64,000 bases of DNA from Bacteroidales bacterium (GCA_017394765.1 JAFPXF010000026.1:62001-126000), one strand, 5' to 3'. Shown: positions 26,913-35,023, numbered from the stretch's first letter. Notes: generated by a model not told the origin, from the sequence alone. Program-made: numbers and translations.

Positions 26913-27800
26913 ATGCCTGAGAATTCCTGTATCGTCCGTTTCCGGCAATATTTGGTCTATGAAAAGGCCCTGCGCCCTAAAAGCGTGGAGGCCTACATGC
27001 ACGATGTGCGCCTTTTGCAGGAATTTATGGACGAAAGACCCGTGGAGAATGCAACCCTGGAGGATTTGCAGGCATTTGTGAAAAGTCTCTATAGACACGA
27101 TATGTCCACGCGCTCCCAGGCTCGCATTATCTCCGGCCTGAAATCTTTCTATGGTTTTTTGCTTTACGATGGCACGCTGAAGGAGGATCCCACGGAGTTG
27201 TTGGATGCCCCTAAGATTGGACTGCACTTACCCGATGTGCTCACGTTGCCCGAGATAGAGGCCATCCTCAACAGTATCGATCTGAGCACAAACGAAGGGC
27301 ATCGCAACCGCGCCATGGCGGAGGTCCTTTACGGCTGCGGCCTGCGTGTCAGCGAGTTGGTGAATTTGCGTCTTTCTAATCTGTTTTTTGAAGAAGGCTT
27401 CATCAAAGTGGTGGGCAAGGGCAATAAGGAACGCTATGTGCCCGTGGGTGCTATGGCCCAGAAAATGGTGAACCTCTATGTGGAAGGACGGCGCAAGGAA
27501 CAGAAAATCAAGAAAGGGGAGGAGGACTACCTGTTTCTGAACCGGCGAGGGAGCCATCTTACCCGCGAGATGGTCTTTATGCTGGTCAAGCAGTGGGCCA
27601 AGGATGTCGGCATCGAAAAGCACATCAGCCCGCATACCTTCCGACATTCGTTCGCCACGCACTTGGTGGAGGGCGGTGCAGACCTGCGCGCGGTACAACA
27701 GATGTTAGGGCATGAAAGCATCACGACCACAGAGATTTACACACATTTGGACAAGGATTATATTCGGACCAATATCGCAAAGTACCATCCGCGATATTAA
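26913..27800 (+). CDS. xerD: Site-specific tyrosine recombinase XerD
   Basis: 295 residues, the usual length of chromosome-dimer-resolving Xer recombinases. An N-terminal SAM-like DNA-binding domain (1-100) is followed by the catalytic domain with all active residues: Arg145 (GCGLRVSEL), Lys169 (VVGKGNKER), His241 and Arg244 (HTFRHSFATH), His267 (LGHES) and nucleophile Tyr276 (TEIYTHL). There are no phage or integron features next to it, so it is the housekeeping enzyme acting at dif, not an integrase. It is cotranscribed with cinA and overlaps the convergent flippase gene by 4 bases at the stop codons. Confidence 0.93.
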   Translation: MPENSCIVRFRQYLVYEKALRPKSVEAYMHDVRLLQEFMDERPVENATLEDLQAFVKSLYRHDMSTRSQARIISGLKSFYGFLLYDGTLKEDPTELLDAPKIGLHLPDVLTLPEIEAILNSIDLSTNEGHRNRAMAEVLYGCGLRVSELVNLRLSNLFFEEGFIKVVGKGNKERYVPVGAMAQKMVNLYVEGRRKEQKIKKGEEDYLFLNRRGSHLTREMVFMLVKQWAKDVGIEKHISPHTFRHSFATHLVEGGADLRAVQQMLGHESITTTEIYTHLDKDYIRTNIAKYHPRY

Positions 27801-29323
27801 TGCCTTTTCAGTTTCCTCAGCGATTTTTCGATTAATCCGTTGATTTCCGGCGATATATGCCAGAAATAGATGATCGTCATGCCGATAATCAGCAGAACGC
27901 CGGTGCGGACAGTGCCTTCAATGATAGCGGTAATAAGCGCCTTGAAGGGCAGTATGTCGAATAACGGGCTCAATGTCTTTACCCACAATGCGTTCAAGCC
28001 GAACAGCAGCAGTACCACCACCAACGACTTCAATTGTCCCCAAGAAAAGATGGAGATGTGGAGTTTCCACCTCACCAATGTCAACAGACATACAAAATAG
28101 ATGAGGTAAGAGCCGAAGTTGGCGAAGGCAGAGCCATTCATGCCATACTTGGGTATCAGCCAAATGTTCAACAGAATGGCCGATGCCGTCAGCAAAACTG
28201 TGAACACCAATGACATATAGTAGTATTTCGAGTAGGCTAACGGACTGGCTCCCGGACTTAGCACAGAATTGGAAAGGCGGGCCAACCCGAGGATGAAGAT
28301 GACGCTCTTACCGGTCACATAGTCTTCCCCGTTCTTCAATACCATAAATAATAGATCCACATTGATCCAGATAATCAAGAAGATAAAGAGACTGGAGAGG
28401 AACAGGTGCAAGGACACGTTCTTACAAAGCAACTCCGCTTGTTTCCAGTCCTCGTTCTTGACGGCCTCCGAAATCTTCGGGTTGGCGATGGCGTTAAGCG
28501 AGCGGTTGGGGACTTCGATGACTGTGGCAATGTAGTTGGCGATCGCATATACCCCGGTGAAGCCCAATCCCATTTTTGCGCTGACGAAAAACGAGCTGAG
28601 CAGCGGTGTGATGTTGCCGGCAATGGCGGCAAGGACCAAAAAGAATGTGTATAAACAGAAGTCGCGGACCAAAGGCTTGGTGATGAATTTCAGGTCGGGT
28701 TTCAGCGAAATCTTCTGCAGGGTGAACAGATAGATGATGTCAATGAGCGCGGCTATGAAATAGGTGATGCAGAAACCGACCACCAACCCATCCAGGTTGA
28801 TGTAATGATAGCCAAAGAGCAGGTAGATGATGAGCAATCCCGCGCGCACGCCTACCTCGCGGACAAATTTGGGCACCACAATGCGCATCAGTACATTGGC
28901 ATTGGCTTCAAACACCGACTGATAGAGCATAAACAACCCTAATGGGATTACAAATCGGAAGTAATTGACAAACAGAGGGGATTTTTCCGAAAACAGGTTT
29001 ATGATAGGCTGTTTGAACAACAAAAACACCAATGTAAACACCAAAAACCCCACCAAAGGCACCACTAATGTCCAGAAGAAAAAGCCGTGGTTCTTTCCCT
29101 CTTCATCTTTGAAGTAAGGGAAAAACCGGATTATGGATGAGCTTGTCCCGATCTGGGCAAAACTGGAAAAGAGCACGGCAGCATCTATCAGCACACGCGT
29201 CAGCCCTACCTCTTCCGTCGTCAGATAACTGGTGATGACGAAGAAAGTGGTAACGAACCCGATGGCGACACCCAAATAGTTCACCAGCGTGCCTTTGATA
29301 CTCTGTCGAATGATAACTCCCAT
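27797..29323 (-). CDS. Polysaccharide/lipid flippase (Wzx/MATE-like oligosaccharide transporter)
   Basis: 508 residues with about 12-14 hydrophobic membrane helices along the whole length, of the polysaccharide-biosynthesis export family in the MOP superfamily. The N-terminus (IRQSIKGTLVNYLGVAIGFVTTF) is characteristic of the Bacteroidota version, which moves lipid-linked sugars or related lipids across the inner membrane. No glycosyltransferases flank it, so it is not part of a capsule cluster. It has a minus-strand promoter box 18 bases upstream, back to back with the ECF sigma gene promoter. Specific cargo is unknown. Confidence 0.88.
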   Translation of the reverse strand: MGVIIRQSIKGTLVNYLGVAIGFVTTFFVITSYLTTEEVGLTRVLIDAAVLFSSFAQIGTSSSIIRFFPYFKDEEGKNHGFFFWTLVVPLVGFLVFTLVFLLFKQPIINLFSEKSPLFVNYFRFVIPLGLFMLYQSVFEANANVLMRIVVPKFVREVGVRAGLLIIYLLFGYHYINLDGLVVGFCITYFIAALIDIIYLFTLQKISLKPDLKFITKPLVRDFCLYTFFLVLAAIAGNITPLLSSFFVSAKMGLGFTGVYAIANYIATVIEVPNRSLNAIANPKISEAVKNEDWKQAELLCKNVSLHLFLSSLFIFLIIWINVDLLFMVLKNGEDYVTGKSVIFILGLARLSNSVLSPGASPLAYSKYYYMSLVFTVLLTASAILLNIWLIPKYGMNGSAFANFGSYLIYFVCLLTLVRWKLHISIFSWGQLKSLVVVLLLFGLNALWVKTLSPLFDILPFKALITAIIEGTVRTGVLLIIGMTIIYFWHISPEINGLIEKSLRKLKRH

Positions 29324-29340
29324 GTCGGTTAATCAGCGCG

Positions 29341-29348
29341 CAAAAATA
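29341..29348 (-). promoter_or_regulatory. Promoter -7 box of the flippase gene
   Basis: TATTTTTG followed by CGCGC on the minus strand, 18 bases from the flippase start. Confidence 0.55.
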
Positions 29349-29356
29349 AAAAAAAA

Positions 29357-29383
29357 TTGTAACCTTTTTTCTATTTTTGCATC
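29357..29383 (+). promoter_or_regulatory. Putative ECF-type promoter of the sigma factor gene
   Basis: TTGTAACCTTTTTTC (29357-29371) and GCATC (29379-29383), repeated almost exactly upstream of the outer-membrane protein gene at 32369-32394. The TGTAAC core has the AAC triplet typical of ECF -35 elements. A housekeeping-type TATTTTTG box (29372-29379) overlaps it, so the gene may have both promoters. Confidence 0.65.
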
Positions 29384-29408
29384 CTACAATTGAACGAGGA
29401 GCGATAGA

Positions 29409-29924
29409 ATGAAGAAAGCTGACTTCTGGGCGAAACAATATCGGGGCCACATCGGCAAGATGGTGGGCGTGTGTTACCGCTATGTCGGCGACTGGCAGGT
29501 GGCGGAGGATCTGGCGCAGGACGCTTTCCTGCACGCCATCGAGAAGTCGGGCACCTATCATGCGTGGGGCAGCTTCGAGGGGTGGCTCAAGAAGATAGCC
29601 GTCAACGAGGCGCTGATGTACCTGCGCAACCAGCCCGAGACGGTGGAGTTGGACGAGGGGATGGCTGTTGAGGAACCGCTGGCCGACGAGCCCCAGGAGG
29701 TGAAAGAGGATTTCTCGCAGGAGGAGTTGTTGGAGATCATCAGACAGTTGCCCGTCAAACAGCGCACGGTCTTCAACCTCTACGCCGTGGAACGCTGGTC
29801 GCACAAACAGATTGCCAAGAAAATGGACATCTCCGTTGCCAACTCCAAGGTGCTCCTCTCCCGCGCGAGGGCGGAATTACAAGGGATGCTGGCGGCGATG
29901 AGAGTTAAGAAACTAAGAAATTAA
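29409..29924 (+). CDS. ECF-type RNA polymerase sigma factor
   Basis: 171 residues, two-domain sigma-70 of the extracytoplasmic function group. Region 2 (about residues 8-75) includes YRYVGDWQVAEDLAQDAFLH, which binds the -10 element. Region 4 (about residues 110-160) includes LPVKQRTVFNLYAVERWSHK and a helix-turn-helix (QIAKKMDISVANSKVLLSRAR). It heads a run of envelope-protein genes on the same strand. A single-pass membrane protein at 31737 is the best candidate for its anti-sigma factor. Upstream lies a motif also found before the outer-membrane gene. The last codons (RVKKLRN) are encoded by an AT-rich repeat. Confidence 0.93.
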   Translation: MKKADFWAKQYRGHIGKMVGVCYRYVGDWQVAEDLAQDAFLHAIEKSGTYHAWGSFEGWLKKIAVNEALMYLRNQPETVELDEGMAVEEPLADEPQEVKEDFSQEELLEIIRQLPVKQRTVFNLYAVERWSHKQIAKKMDISVANSKVLLSRARAELQGMLAAMRVKKLRN

Positions 29925-29939
29925 GAAACTAAAAAACTT
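29905..29939 (+). repeat. AT-rich AAGAAACTAAGAAATTAAG repeat (copy 1)
   Basis: Tandem units of TTAAGAAACTAAGAAA type begin inside the last seven codons of the sigma factor gene and supply its stop codon. Related tracts lie at 34181-34206 and 53038-53078. Confidence 0.65.
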
Positions 29940-29945
29940 GAGATT

Positions 29946-30557
29946 ATGACAACATTATTCCTTAAGCAGTCCATTCCCCTTCTTTTAGAAGGGGTGCCCG
30001 AAGGGCGGGGTAGTTATAGGGGCAAGAGCTCGGTAGAGCAATCAACCCCACCCAAGCGCAGCGCAGTGTGTGGCGTGGCCATCCTCGTAATGGCTGTCGC
30101 TTTTCTGATGACCGCCTGCACGAAACCCGAAAAGAAAGCGCTCGACGGTACCTGGCGGTGGACCTTCACCACGGGCGGCATCGCCGGCGTGTGGTTCACT
30201 CCCGAAAGCGAAGGTTTCGAGGCCGAACTCGTCTTCAACGGCAGCCGTTTCACCCTGTTTAAAGATGGCGAGAAGATTGTCTCCGGAACCTATCGCATTG
30301 ATTATGACGTGGATGAAACGTTCTACACCGACAAGGGAGACCAGGACGAACCCTTCTATTCCTGGTTCAACATACGTTTCCAACTGACACAGGCCCAGCA
30401 CAAGAAAATCGCAGAGGCCACCAACGGGAAGATTTCGTTGGCCACGCCGCACAAGTTTCTCGCCACCCTCGGTTACAGCGAGGCAGAGGGGCAGGTGTTT
30501 TCGATGTGCGAAGACGGAATGTATGACGGTTTCTGCTACACTTTTGTAAAGAAATGA
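29946..30557 (+). CDS. Putative lipoprotein with repeat-derived N-terminus
   Basis: 203 residues as read from the ATG at 29946. The real export signal seems to be the internal hydrophobic run CGVAILVMAVAFLMTAC (about residues 42-58) with lipobox LMTAC. It is preceded by some 40 residues translated from a dispersed double-hairpin repeat (29976-30016), so the ancestral start was probably nearer the hydrophobic segment. The mature part (LDGTWRWTFTTGG onward) has the look of a lipocalin-like or beta-barrel lipoprotein domain that tests for ligand, with a conserved-looking YRIDYDVDET segment. Function is unknown. It follows the sigma gene by 21 bases. Whether the present gene is still exported is uncertain. 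Confidence 0.65.
   Translation: MTTLFLKQSIPLLLEGVPEGRGSYRGKSSVEQSTPPKRSAVCGVAILVMAVAFLMTACTKPEKKALDGTWRWTFTTGGIAGVWFTPESEGFEAELVFNGSRFTLFKDGEKIVSGTYRIDYDVDETFYTDKGDQDEPFYSWFNIRFQLTQAQHKKIAEATNGKISLATPHKFLATLGYSEAEGQVFSMCEDGMYDGFCYTFVKK
29976..30016 (+). repeat. Double-hairpin dispersed repeat (copy 1)
   Basis: CCCCTTCT/AGAAGGGG stem, then a GCCC/GGGC stem, then GGGGTAGTTA. Copies lie at 36883-36925 and, inverted, at 37091-37136. This copy is in frame within the lipoprotein gene at 29946. Confidence 0.8.
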
Positions 30558-30704
30558 GAAGTTATGAAGTTGGATATTAGATCTCGGTGCAGGAAGTCAG
30601 GTCTGCAGGACTCGGTAGGGAAGGACGATGTCGATAGAGATTCGCACGCCGCAGGTGCGCGGGCAACAAGAAGAAAATGATGGTAAATTCCAAATAATAC
30701 ATAT

Positions 30705-31217
30705 ATGAAATTGACGATACGATTCACAGCAATTATCTTGCTAACGGTACTGGCCACCGCTTGCGATCCTGGCTACAATGAGGATATGCTCATCCGTAAC
30801 GCCTCTTCGCACAGCGTGACCGTCATCCCCGCCCCATACAGCTGGTACGATAGTGGAACGGACTCCACCCATACCTGGACAAACGAAAGTTACACGCTTG
30901 TCCCGGGGCAGGAAGTGGTGATACATCACTCCGGCGGTGTCGGTGCTGCCAGTTTTGAAGAAGGGGTACAGGCATTTCTCCAATATTACAGTAACAGCGT
31001 GACTTTTCGCTTCGATGGGGAACTTGGGCCGCAAGTAATGTATTATGCTGGGGACACAACAGGCATCAGTCCCTATAATTTCAGTTCCACCCTCTATCAA
31101 TATGAGGAGACACGCCACTACGGCCGCTGGTTCAACGGTTATCCATCCTATGGGAAACTCACTTTTACCATCACGGACGAGCATTACAATGCTGCCATGG
31201 AACAGTTAGAGAGATAA
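30705..31217 (+). CDS. Putative lipoprotein, ECF-sigma locus
   Basis: 170 residues with a type II signal peptide (MKLTIRFTAIILLTVLATAC, lipobox LATAC). The mature part begins DPGYNEDMLIRNASSHSVTV and has an Ig-like, beta-rich pattern (ASSHSVTVIPAPYSW; YTLVPGQEVVIHHSGG). No family is recognised. The 147 bases before it hold no feature I can name. It is on the same strand as the sigma gene and the other lipoproteins, so it is probably part of a cell-envelope operon under that sigma factor. Confidence 0.7.
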   Translation: MKLTIRFTAIILLTVLATACDPGYNEDMLIRNASSHSVTVIPAPYSWYDSGTDSTHTWTNESYTLVPGQEVVIHHSGGVGAASFEEGVQAFLQYYSNSVTFRFDGELGPQVMYYAGDTTGISPYNFSSTLYQYEETRHYGRWFNGYPSYGKLTFTITDEHYNAAMEQLER

Positions 31218-31239
31218 ATGGAAAACAAAAAAAACAATT

Positions 31240-31713
31240 ATGAAAAAGAACATTTTAAAAAAACATTCGCGTAAGAATATCCTGCTATCCATTCCGAAAT
31301 CCGGAAGCCGGATAGGGTTGGGCACCATTATGATGCTAATTCTGGTCACACTGGTCCTATCCTGCGACAGGCCTGAGTTACTCACTTCCGTGACCACTTC
31401 CGGAAGCGTCTTGTCGGCTTGCCAGGCTGAAGACAAATCCGAAACGGATACCCTTACGTATCGGTTCAAGGACGGTGTGCTCCACATCACCCACGAACTG
31501 CTGTTGAATTGCGCTTCATCGGCCGTCATTGTTGATGCTTCTGTATCGGGCAACGTCATTACCGTTAACTACACGGTGGATGATAACGTGTCTGCAAATT
31601 GCTTGTGTTCTAAAACCCTGGATTACGACCTTCAGAACCTGACTGCTGGCACCTATACCCTTGTCATCAACATAGATGGGTATGAGAGGATTCAGCAGAG
31701 CATCACGATATAA
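31240..31713 (+). CDS. Putative lipoprotein, ECF-sigma locus
   Basis: 157 residues. A long basic N-terminal segment (about 27 residues) is followed by a hydrophobic stretch and lipobox-like LVLSC (Cys about 42), so the true start may be an internal Met (GTIMMLILVTLVLSC). The mature part is short and beta-rich with several Cys (LLLNCASS, NCLCSKTLDYDL) and ends YTLVINIDGYERIQQSITI, the kind of closing strand seen in carboxypeptidase-regulatory-like or BIG-type domains. No function can be assigned. It is 23 bases after the preceding lipoprotein gene. Confidence 0.65.
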   Translation: MKKNILKKHSRKNILLSIPKSGSRIGLGTIMMLILVTLVLSCDRPELLTSVTTSGSVLSACQAEDKSETDTLTYRFKDGVLHITHELLLNCASSAVIVDASVSGNVITVNYTVDDNVSANCLCSKTLDYDLQNLTAGTYTLVINIDGYERIQQSITI

Positions 31714-31736
31714 CCATACAAGTCTTTTTTCAGAAT

Positions 31737-32342
31737 ATGCAATCAAAGCAAACACAGCAGAATGCGAATATGAAAATAGATCGTCTTTTTGAGCGAGGAT
31801 TGTCGGATACAGCACGCGCACCCCTTTCGCCGATGACGGAGGCGCAAATTGCAAGTGCTGCTGCCAAGTCAAAGGCAGGTGCGGCTATCTGGCTGCTGTT
31901 ACATGCTAAGGAGATACTGATTGGAGTCGTAGCGTTTTTCATAGGCGTGGGCGCAACCCTGACCGCCACCCGTTTGGCAGCGGATAAGCCAGCACCCCCG
32001 CCAGATGCCGAAAAGGTGGTGGCTACAACCCAGGACACGACTACAGACAACAGGCTGATGATTGTTGAAACATCCGTGGAGGAAACAGACTCGGCGTCCA
32101 TTGCCGTAGAGACGAAGCGCGCTCCGTCTCCATTAGCCTCAACCTCTGTAACAAAACCAGCTTCTACCGTCCCAATCACCACTTCCCGCAGCACTCAACC
32201 AATGCCAAACATTCAGCATTCGCCATCCCACACATCCGACAAAGAGCCGGTGGTCATCAAGAAGATCATCGTCCGCCGCGATACCGTGCATCTTCGCGAA
32301 ACGGTCATTGTCAAGGATACCGTGTATGAGATTGGGAACTGA
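31737..32342 (+). CDS. Single-pass membrane protein, candidate anti-sigma factor
   Basis: 201 residues. About 58 residues of charged, helical, presumably cytoplasmic N-terminus (MKIDRLFERGLSDTARA is the likely core start, 33 bases downstream of the first ATG). A single membrane helix (about 60-79, ILIGVVAFFIGVGATLTATR) follows, then a Thr/Ser/Pro-rich periplasmic linker. The C-terminal motif is RRDTVHLRETVIVKDTVYE, a row of alternating DT(V/I) units. This topology is that of Bacteroidota anti-sigma factors, and an ECF sigma gene heads the locus. The C-terminal DTV units echo the DTI units at the mature N-terminus of the next gene's product, suggesting contact across the periplasm. Anti-sigma identity is inference; no known anti-sigma domain was recognised. 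Confidence 0.65.
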   Translation: MQSKQTQQNANMKIDRLFERGLSDTARAPLSPMTEAQIASAAAKSKAGAAIWLLLHAKEILIGVVAFFIGVGATLTATRLAADKPAPPPDAEKVVATTQDTTTDNRLMIVETSVEETDSASIAVETKRAPSPLASTSVTKPASTVPITTSRSTQPMPNIQHSPSHTSDKEPVVIKKIIVRRDTVHLRETVIVKDTVYEIGN

Positions 32343-32368
32343 TTGTTAATTTGGTAAGGGCAGAAAGT

Positions 32369-32394
32369 TTGTAACCTTTTTTCATTACTGCATC
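32369..32394 (+). promoter_or_regulatory. Putative ECF-type promoter of the outer-membrane protein gene
   Basis: TTGTAACCTTTTTTC (32369-32383) and GCATC (32390-32394), the same two blocks seen before the sigma gene, with spacing one base shorter. No competing TAnnTTTG box is present here, so this gene may depend wholly on the ECF sigma. Confidence 0.65.
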
Positions 32395-32421
32395 TTTAGA
32401 TAAACGACAAGGAATATTAGT

Positions 32422-34173
32422 ATGAAACAGCAAAACATTTTTCCTATGAACAATGGATTATTGAGAATAATACGCTATGGAATGTTGCTGAGTATCTTGC
32501 TTATATCTGCCTTAAGTGTTGAGGCACAGCAGAGCGATACCATCTATGTGGTCGAGACACAGGTGGTGTACGACACCATCGTCTCTCGTGACACGATATT
32601 CCTGCACGATACGATTCAGTTGCATAAAGAGGTACGTAATGATAATGTTACCGGAAAACAAAATGTTGAGGAGAATATATTTGCCACAAATTCGGACACT
32701 ACCGCCCAAACAGTCCGAGCGACTGCTTCGAAAGAGTCTCTCTCCCGGATAGAACCTAAGAAGAAGTGGTATGCGGACCTGCCAGATCCTCTTTTCTTCA
32801 AAGGTTTTCAGCTGGGTTATGTGTTGGAGGCTGACATCCTGTCAAAGGCAAAGTTGTCGAATACGCAGTATATGAAGGCCAAGAATTCCATCGGCGGCCA
32901 CATCGGGTTGGAATTCGCCTATCACTTCGCCAAGTACCTCGGCCTCTCGGCAGGGCTCGAATACGGCACCACAGGGGCTTTCCGTTCCCACAATCGCAAT
33001 GATTGGGAGGAGTCGTGGATAGCAAACGAGAACAGAGTGCCCTTTAACAACACCTATTACTGCATATACAGCACCGGTTTCTCGATGCCGGTGAAGTTCG
33101 AGTTTCACGCGCCCGTCTCCCCGAAAACGTGGGTGACGCTCTCCGCCGGCGTGCGCCTCCGCATGCCGTGGTACACCTTTGTGACTGGCTACGATGACGA
33201 TGTCAGCAGTCCGTACTCCTTGCCTGGCTTGATATGGCCCGACACCACCGAAACTTACGGTCACCTGCGACTGGCCCCGGAAGTGCTGGATGCCAACCGC
33301 TTTAATGTGGACTTGCTGGCGAATGCGGGTTTCTACTTCCGTTTAGGTTACGGAGGACTGCTCCGATGGACATTCGGCATAGACCTCCCGTTCAAGGATT
33401 TCGCCAGCGGCAACTATTCGGTACGGAATGAGGAGTATGATCAAAACCATAACCTGTTGCCACCCACTTACGACAATGGCTCCTTCCGCTTGCGCAGCAA
33501 TATGTTTAACACGCAAATCACCTTCATCCAGACATTCCAGAAGTCGAAAAGGTGTGCTGAGAAATGTGAAAAGTGGAAAGAAGAAGGGCTGTATCGCCAC
33601 GAGTTCAAGTTCGATGTGTGCGACCCCACGGGCGTGATGCTCTTCGACCGCTATTTCGTATTCGTCTATCCCGAAGGAATGGAGCCCAACCGCAGTTGGC
33701 GCAGCAAAGGTTTTGCAGCCACGCCGGTGTTCTCTGTAGGCTACCATTACCGCGTCGCAAAGTGGTTCTGGCTGGGTTTGTCGGCAAGTTATGCCCATTA
33801 CACGGATTCTCAAAACCACTTGTACGAATCTGGGGTCACTGGGTTGTGTCAGCGATATTTCCACACATTGGCCATCATGCCCGAAGTGCGGTTCTCCTAC
33901 CTGAACCGTCCGCACGTTACCCTCTATTCAGCTTTGTCAGTAGGATTCGCGCAGTTTTTTGGCGAGGAAGAGTGCTCTGATGTCTCTTACCCTGAGAACC
34001 GCCATCCCTGGTTCAGCGACGGAATAAACGGTGACTATACGCCCACGCAGTTCTCCACCTTCCACGTGACGCTGTTGGGCGTGAAGGCCGGCTGGCGCCA
34101 CGTGTTCGGCAGCATTGAACTGGGTGCCGGATACAAGGGTCTGGGAAGTGTTGGGATAGGGTATGAGTTTTAA
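32422..34173 (+). CDS. Outer-membrane beta-barrel protein, ECF-sigma locus
   Basis: 583 residues. A signal peptide ends near SVEAQQ (residues 9-37; MNNGLL at residue 9 is an alternative start). The mature N-terminus has three DTI units (VVYDTIVSRDTIFLHDTIQ) and a Ser/Thr-rich linker to about residue 115. From there on, alternating aromatic-rich strands (LEFAYHFAKYLGLSAGLEYG; FSVGYHYRVAKWFWLGLSASY) end in GSVGIGYEF, an aromatic C-terminus typical of outer-membrane barrels. I recognise the fold type but not a named family. It is preceded by the ECF-type motif shared with the sigma gene, so it is probably a target and perhaps the outer sensor of that sigma factor. Confidence 0.78.
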   Translation: MKQQNIFPMNNGLLRIIRYGMLLSILLISALSVEAQQSDTIYVVETQVVYDTIVSRDTIFLHDTIQLHKEVRNDNVTGKQNVEENIFATNSDTTAQTVRATASKESLSRIEPKKKWYADLPDPLFFKGFQLGYVLEADILSKAKLSNTQYMKAKNSIGGHIGLEFAYHFAKYLGLSAGLEYGTTGAFRSHNRNDWEESWIANENRVPFNNTYYCIYSTGFSMPVKFEFHAPVSPKTWVTLSAGVRLRMPWYTFVTGYDDDVSSPYSLPGLIWPDTTETYGHLRLAPEVLDANRFNVDLLANAGFYFRLGYGGLLRWTFGIDLPFKDFASGNYSVRNEEYDQNHNLLPPTYDNGSFRLRSNMFNTQITFIQTFQKSKRCAEKCEKWKEEGLYRHEFKFDVCDPTGVMLFDRYFVFVYPEGMEPNRSWRSKGFAATPVFSVGYHYRVAKWFWLGLSASYAHYTDSQNHLYESGVTGLCQRYFHTLAIMPEVRFSYLNRPHVTLYSALSVGFAQFFGEEECSDVSYPENRHPWFSDGINGDYTPTQFSTFHVTLLGVKAGWRHVFGSIELGAGYKGLGSVGIGYEF

Positions 34174-34180
34174 TGAAGAG

Positions 34181-34206
34181 AATTAAGAAACTAAGAAATT
34201 AAGAGA
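34181..34206 (+). repeat. AT-rich AAGAAACTAAGAAATTAAG repeat (copy 2)
   Basis: Between the outer-membrane gene and the next lipoprotein gene; same units as at 29905 and 53038. Confidence 0.6.
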
Positions 34207-34218
34207 TTTATTAAAATT

Positions 34219-34641
34219 ATGAAAAGAGTAGCTTTTGTTTCACTATTGTTTGTATTGGTCATCGCTGCTTGCGAGCGGCCGGCGGTGGACCCGAGTGTGC
34301 GGTTTTATGTGGAAGGGGAGGAACTTACCTCCGATACGCTTGTGGTCCCGCTGAACTCATACCAGGAGATTGGCATCAAGACGGTTTCCCAGCGTTCACA
34401 CTATGATTTCTATTGGCAGCTTCCCACAGGCTATCCGGAGGCGTTGGTCAACGGGAGCGACAATTTCCACATCTACCAGCAAGGTACAGGATACAACGGG
34501 GGCAGCAACGGCGCGGTGCTCACCACTTCCGCCGAGTTCAGGATGTGGTTCAGCGACTCGCTATATCATGCGGGCGATGTGTGCCGTCTTAGGGTGTATA
34601 GTACTGATTACCAGCGTGTGCTGAAGGTAGTGGTGGAGTAG
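34219..34641 (+). CDS. Small putative lipoprotein, ECF-sigma locus
   Basis: 140 residues with type II signal peptide (MKRVAFVSLLFVLVIAAC, lipobox VIAAC, Cys18). The mature part begins ERPAVDPSVRFYVEG and is beta-rich with a YNGGSNGAVLTTSAEF segment; it ends in LRVYSTDYQRVLKVVVE. The family is not recognised; length and strand pattern resemble a single Ig-like domain. It follows the outer-membrane gene by 45 bases and is the last gene of this locus before the hydrogenase maturation genes, which have their own promoter. Confidence 0.68.
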   Translation: MKRVAFVSLLFVLVIAACERPAVDPSVRFYVEGEELTSDTLVVPLNSYQEIGIKTVSQRSHYDFYWQLPTGYPEALVNGSDNFHIYQQGTGYNGGSNGAVLTTSAEFRMWFSDSLYHAGDVCRLRVYSTDYQRVLKVVVE

Positions 34642-34726
34642 GGCATGGGTGCCGGCCAACAGGCGGAGAGATGCCAAGCTTTCCGTGATTATTGATTTTG
34701 TGTGGGTAAGATATGTGATAATTTGT

Positions 34727-34734
34727 TATTTTTG
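34727..34734 (+). promoter_or_regulatory. Promoter -7 box of the TM1266-hydG operon
   Basis: TATTTTTG followed by CCGCG, matching TAnnTTTG, 41 bases before the TM1266-like start. Confidence 0.65.
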
Positions 34735-34774
34735 CCGCGCAAAAAAACAACCACCTGATCCAAAAGTGACACTA

Positions 34775-35023
34775 ATGGAAAAGAGAATTGGAACCATCAC
34801 TGCATTGATTGCGGACCGATCCATGGCGCCGCTCGTCAATGAAATCATCTCCCAACATGCCGGCATTGTGCTGGCCCGTCAAGGCTTGCCGTTCCACGAC
34901 CGTACCGTGGCTGTCATCTCATTGATTGTCGAGGGTGAGGTCAACCAAATCAATGCTCTTTCCGGAAAATTAGGAAAAATCGGTGGCGTAGAAGCCAAAG
35001 CCGTAGTCACCAGAACAGGATAG
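34775..35023 (+). CDS. TM1266-family putative regulator of the iron-only hydrogenase system
   Basis: 82 residues, an ACT-like, NikR-C-like small alpha/beta protein (MEKRIGTITALIADRSMAPL; FHDRTVAVISLIVEGEVNQI; GGVEAKAVVTRTG). TM1266-like proteins are linked by gene neighbourhood to [FeFe]-hydrogenase maturation and are annotated as putative regulators. The start at 34775 fits the promoter; an in-frame extension upstream has no support. hydG starts 59 bases downstream. The context makes the assignment firm although the molecular role in the family is untested. Confidence 0.88.
   Translation: MEKRIGTITALIADRSMAPLVNEIISQHAGIVLARQGLPFHDRTVAVISLIVEGEVNQINALSGKLGKIGGVEAKAVVTRTG

Noticed and set aside
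26913..27800. xerD-like recombinase as a marker of an integrated element
   Set aside because: Full-length housekeeping Xer protein in an operon with cinA, and no att repeats or phage genes nearby.
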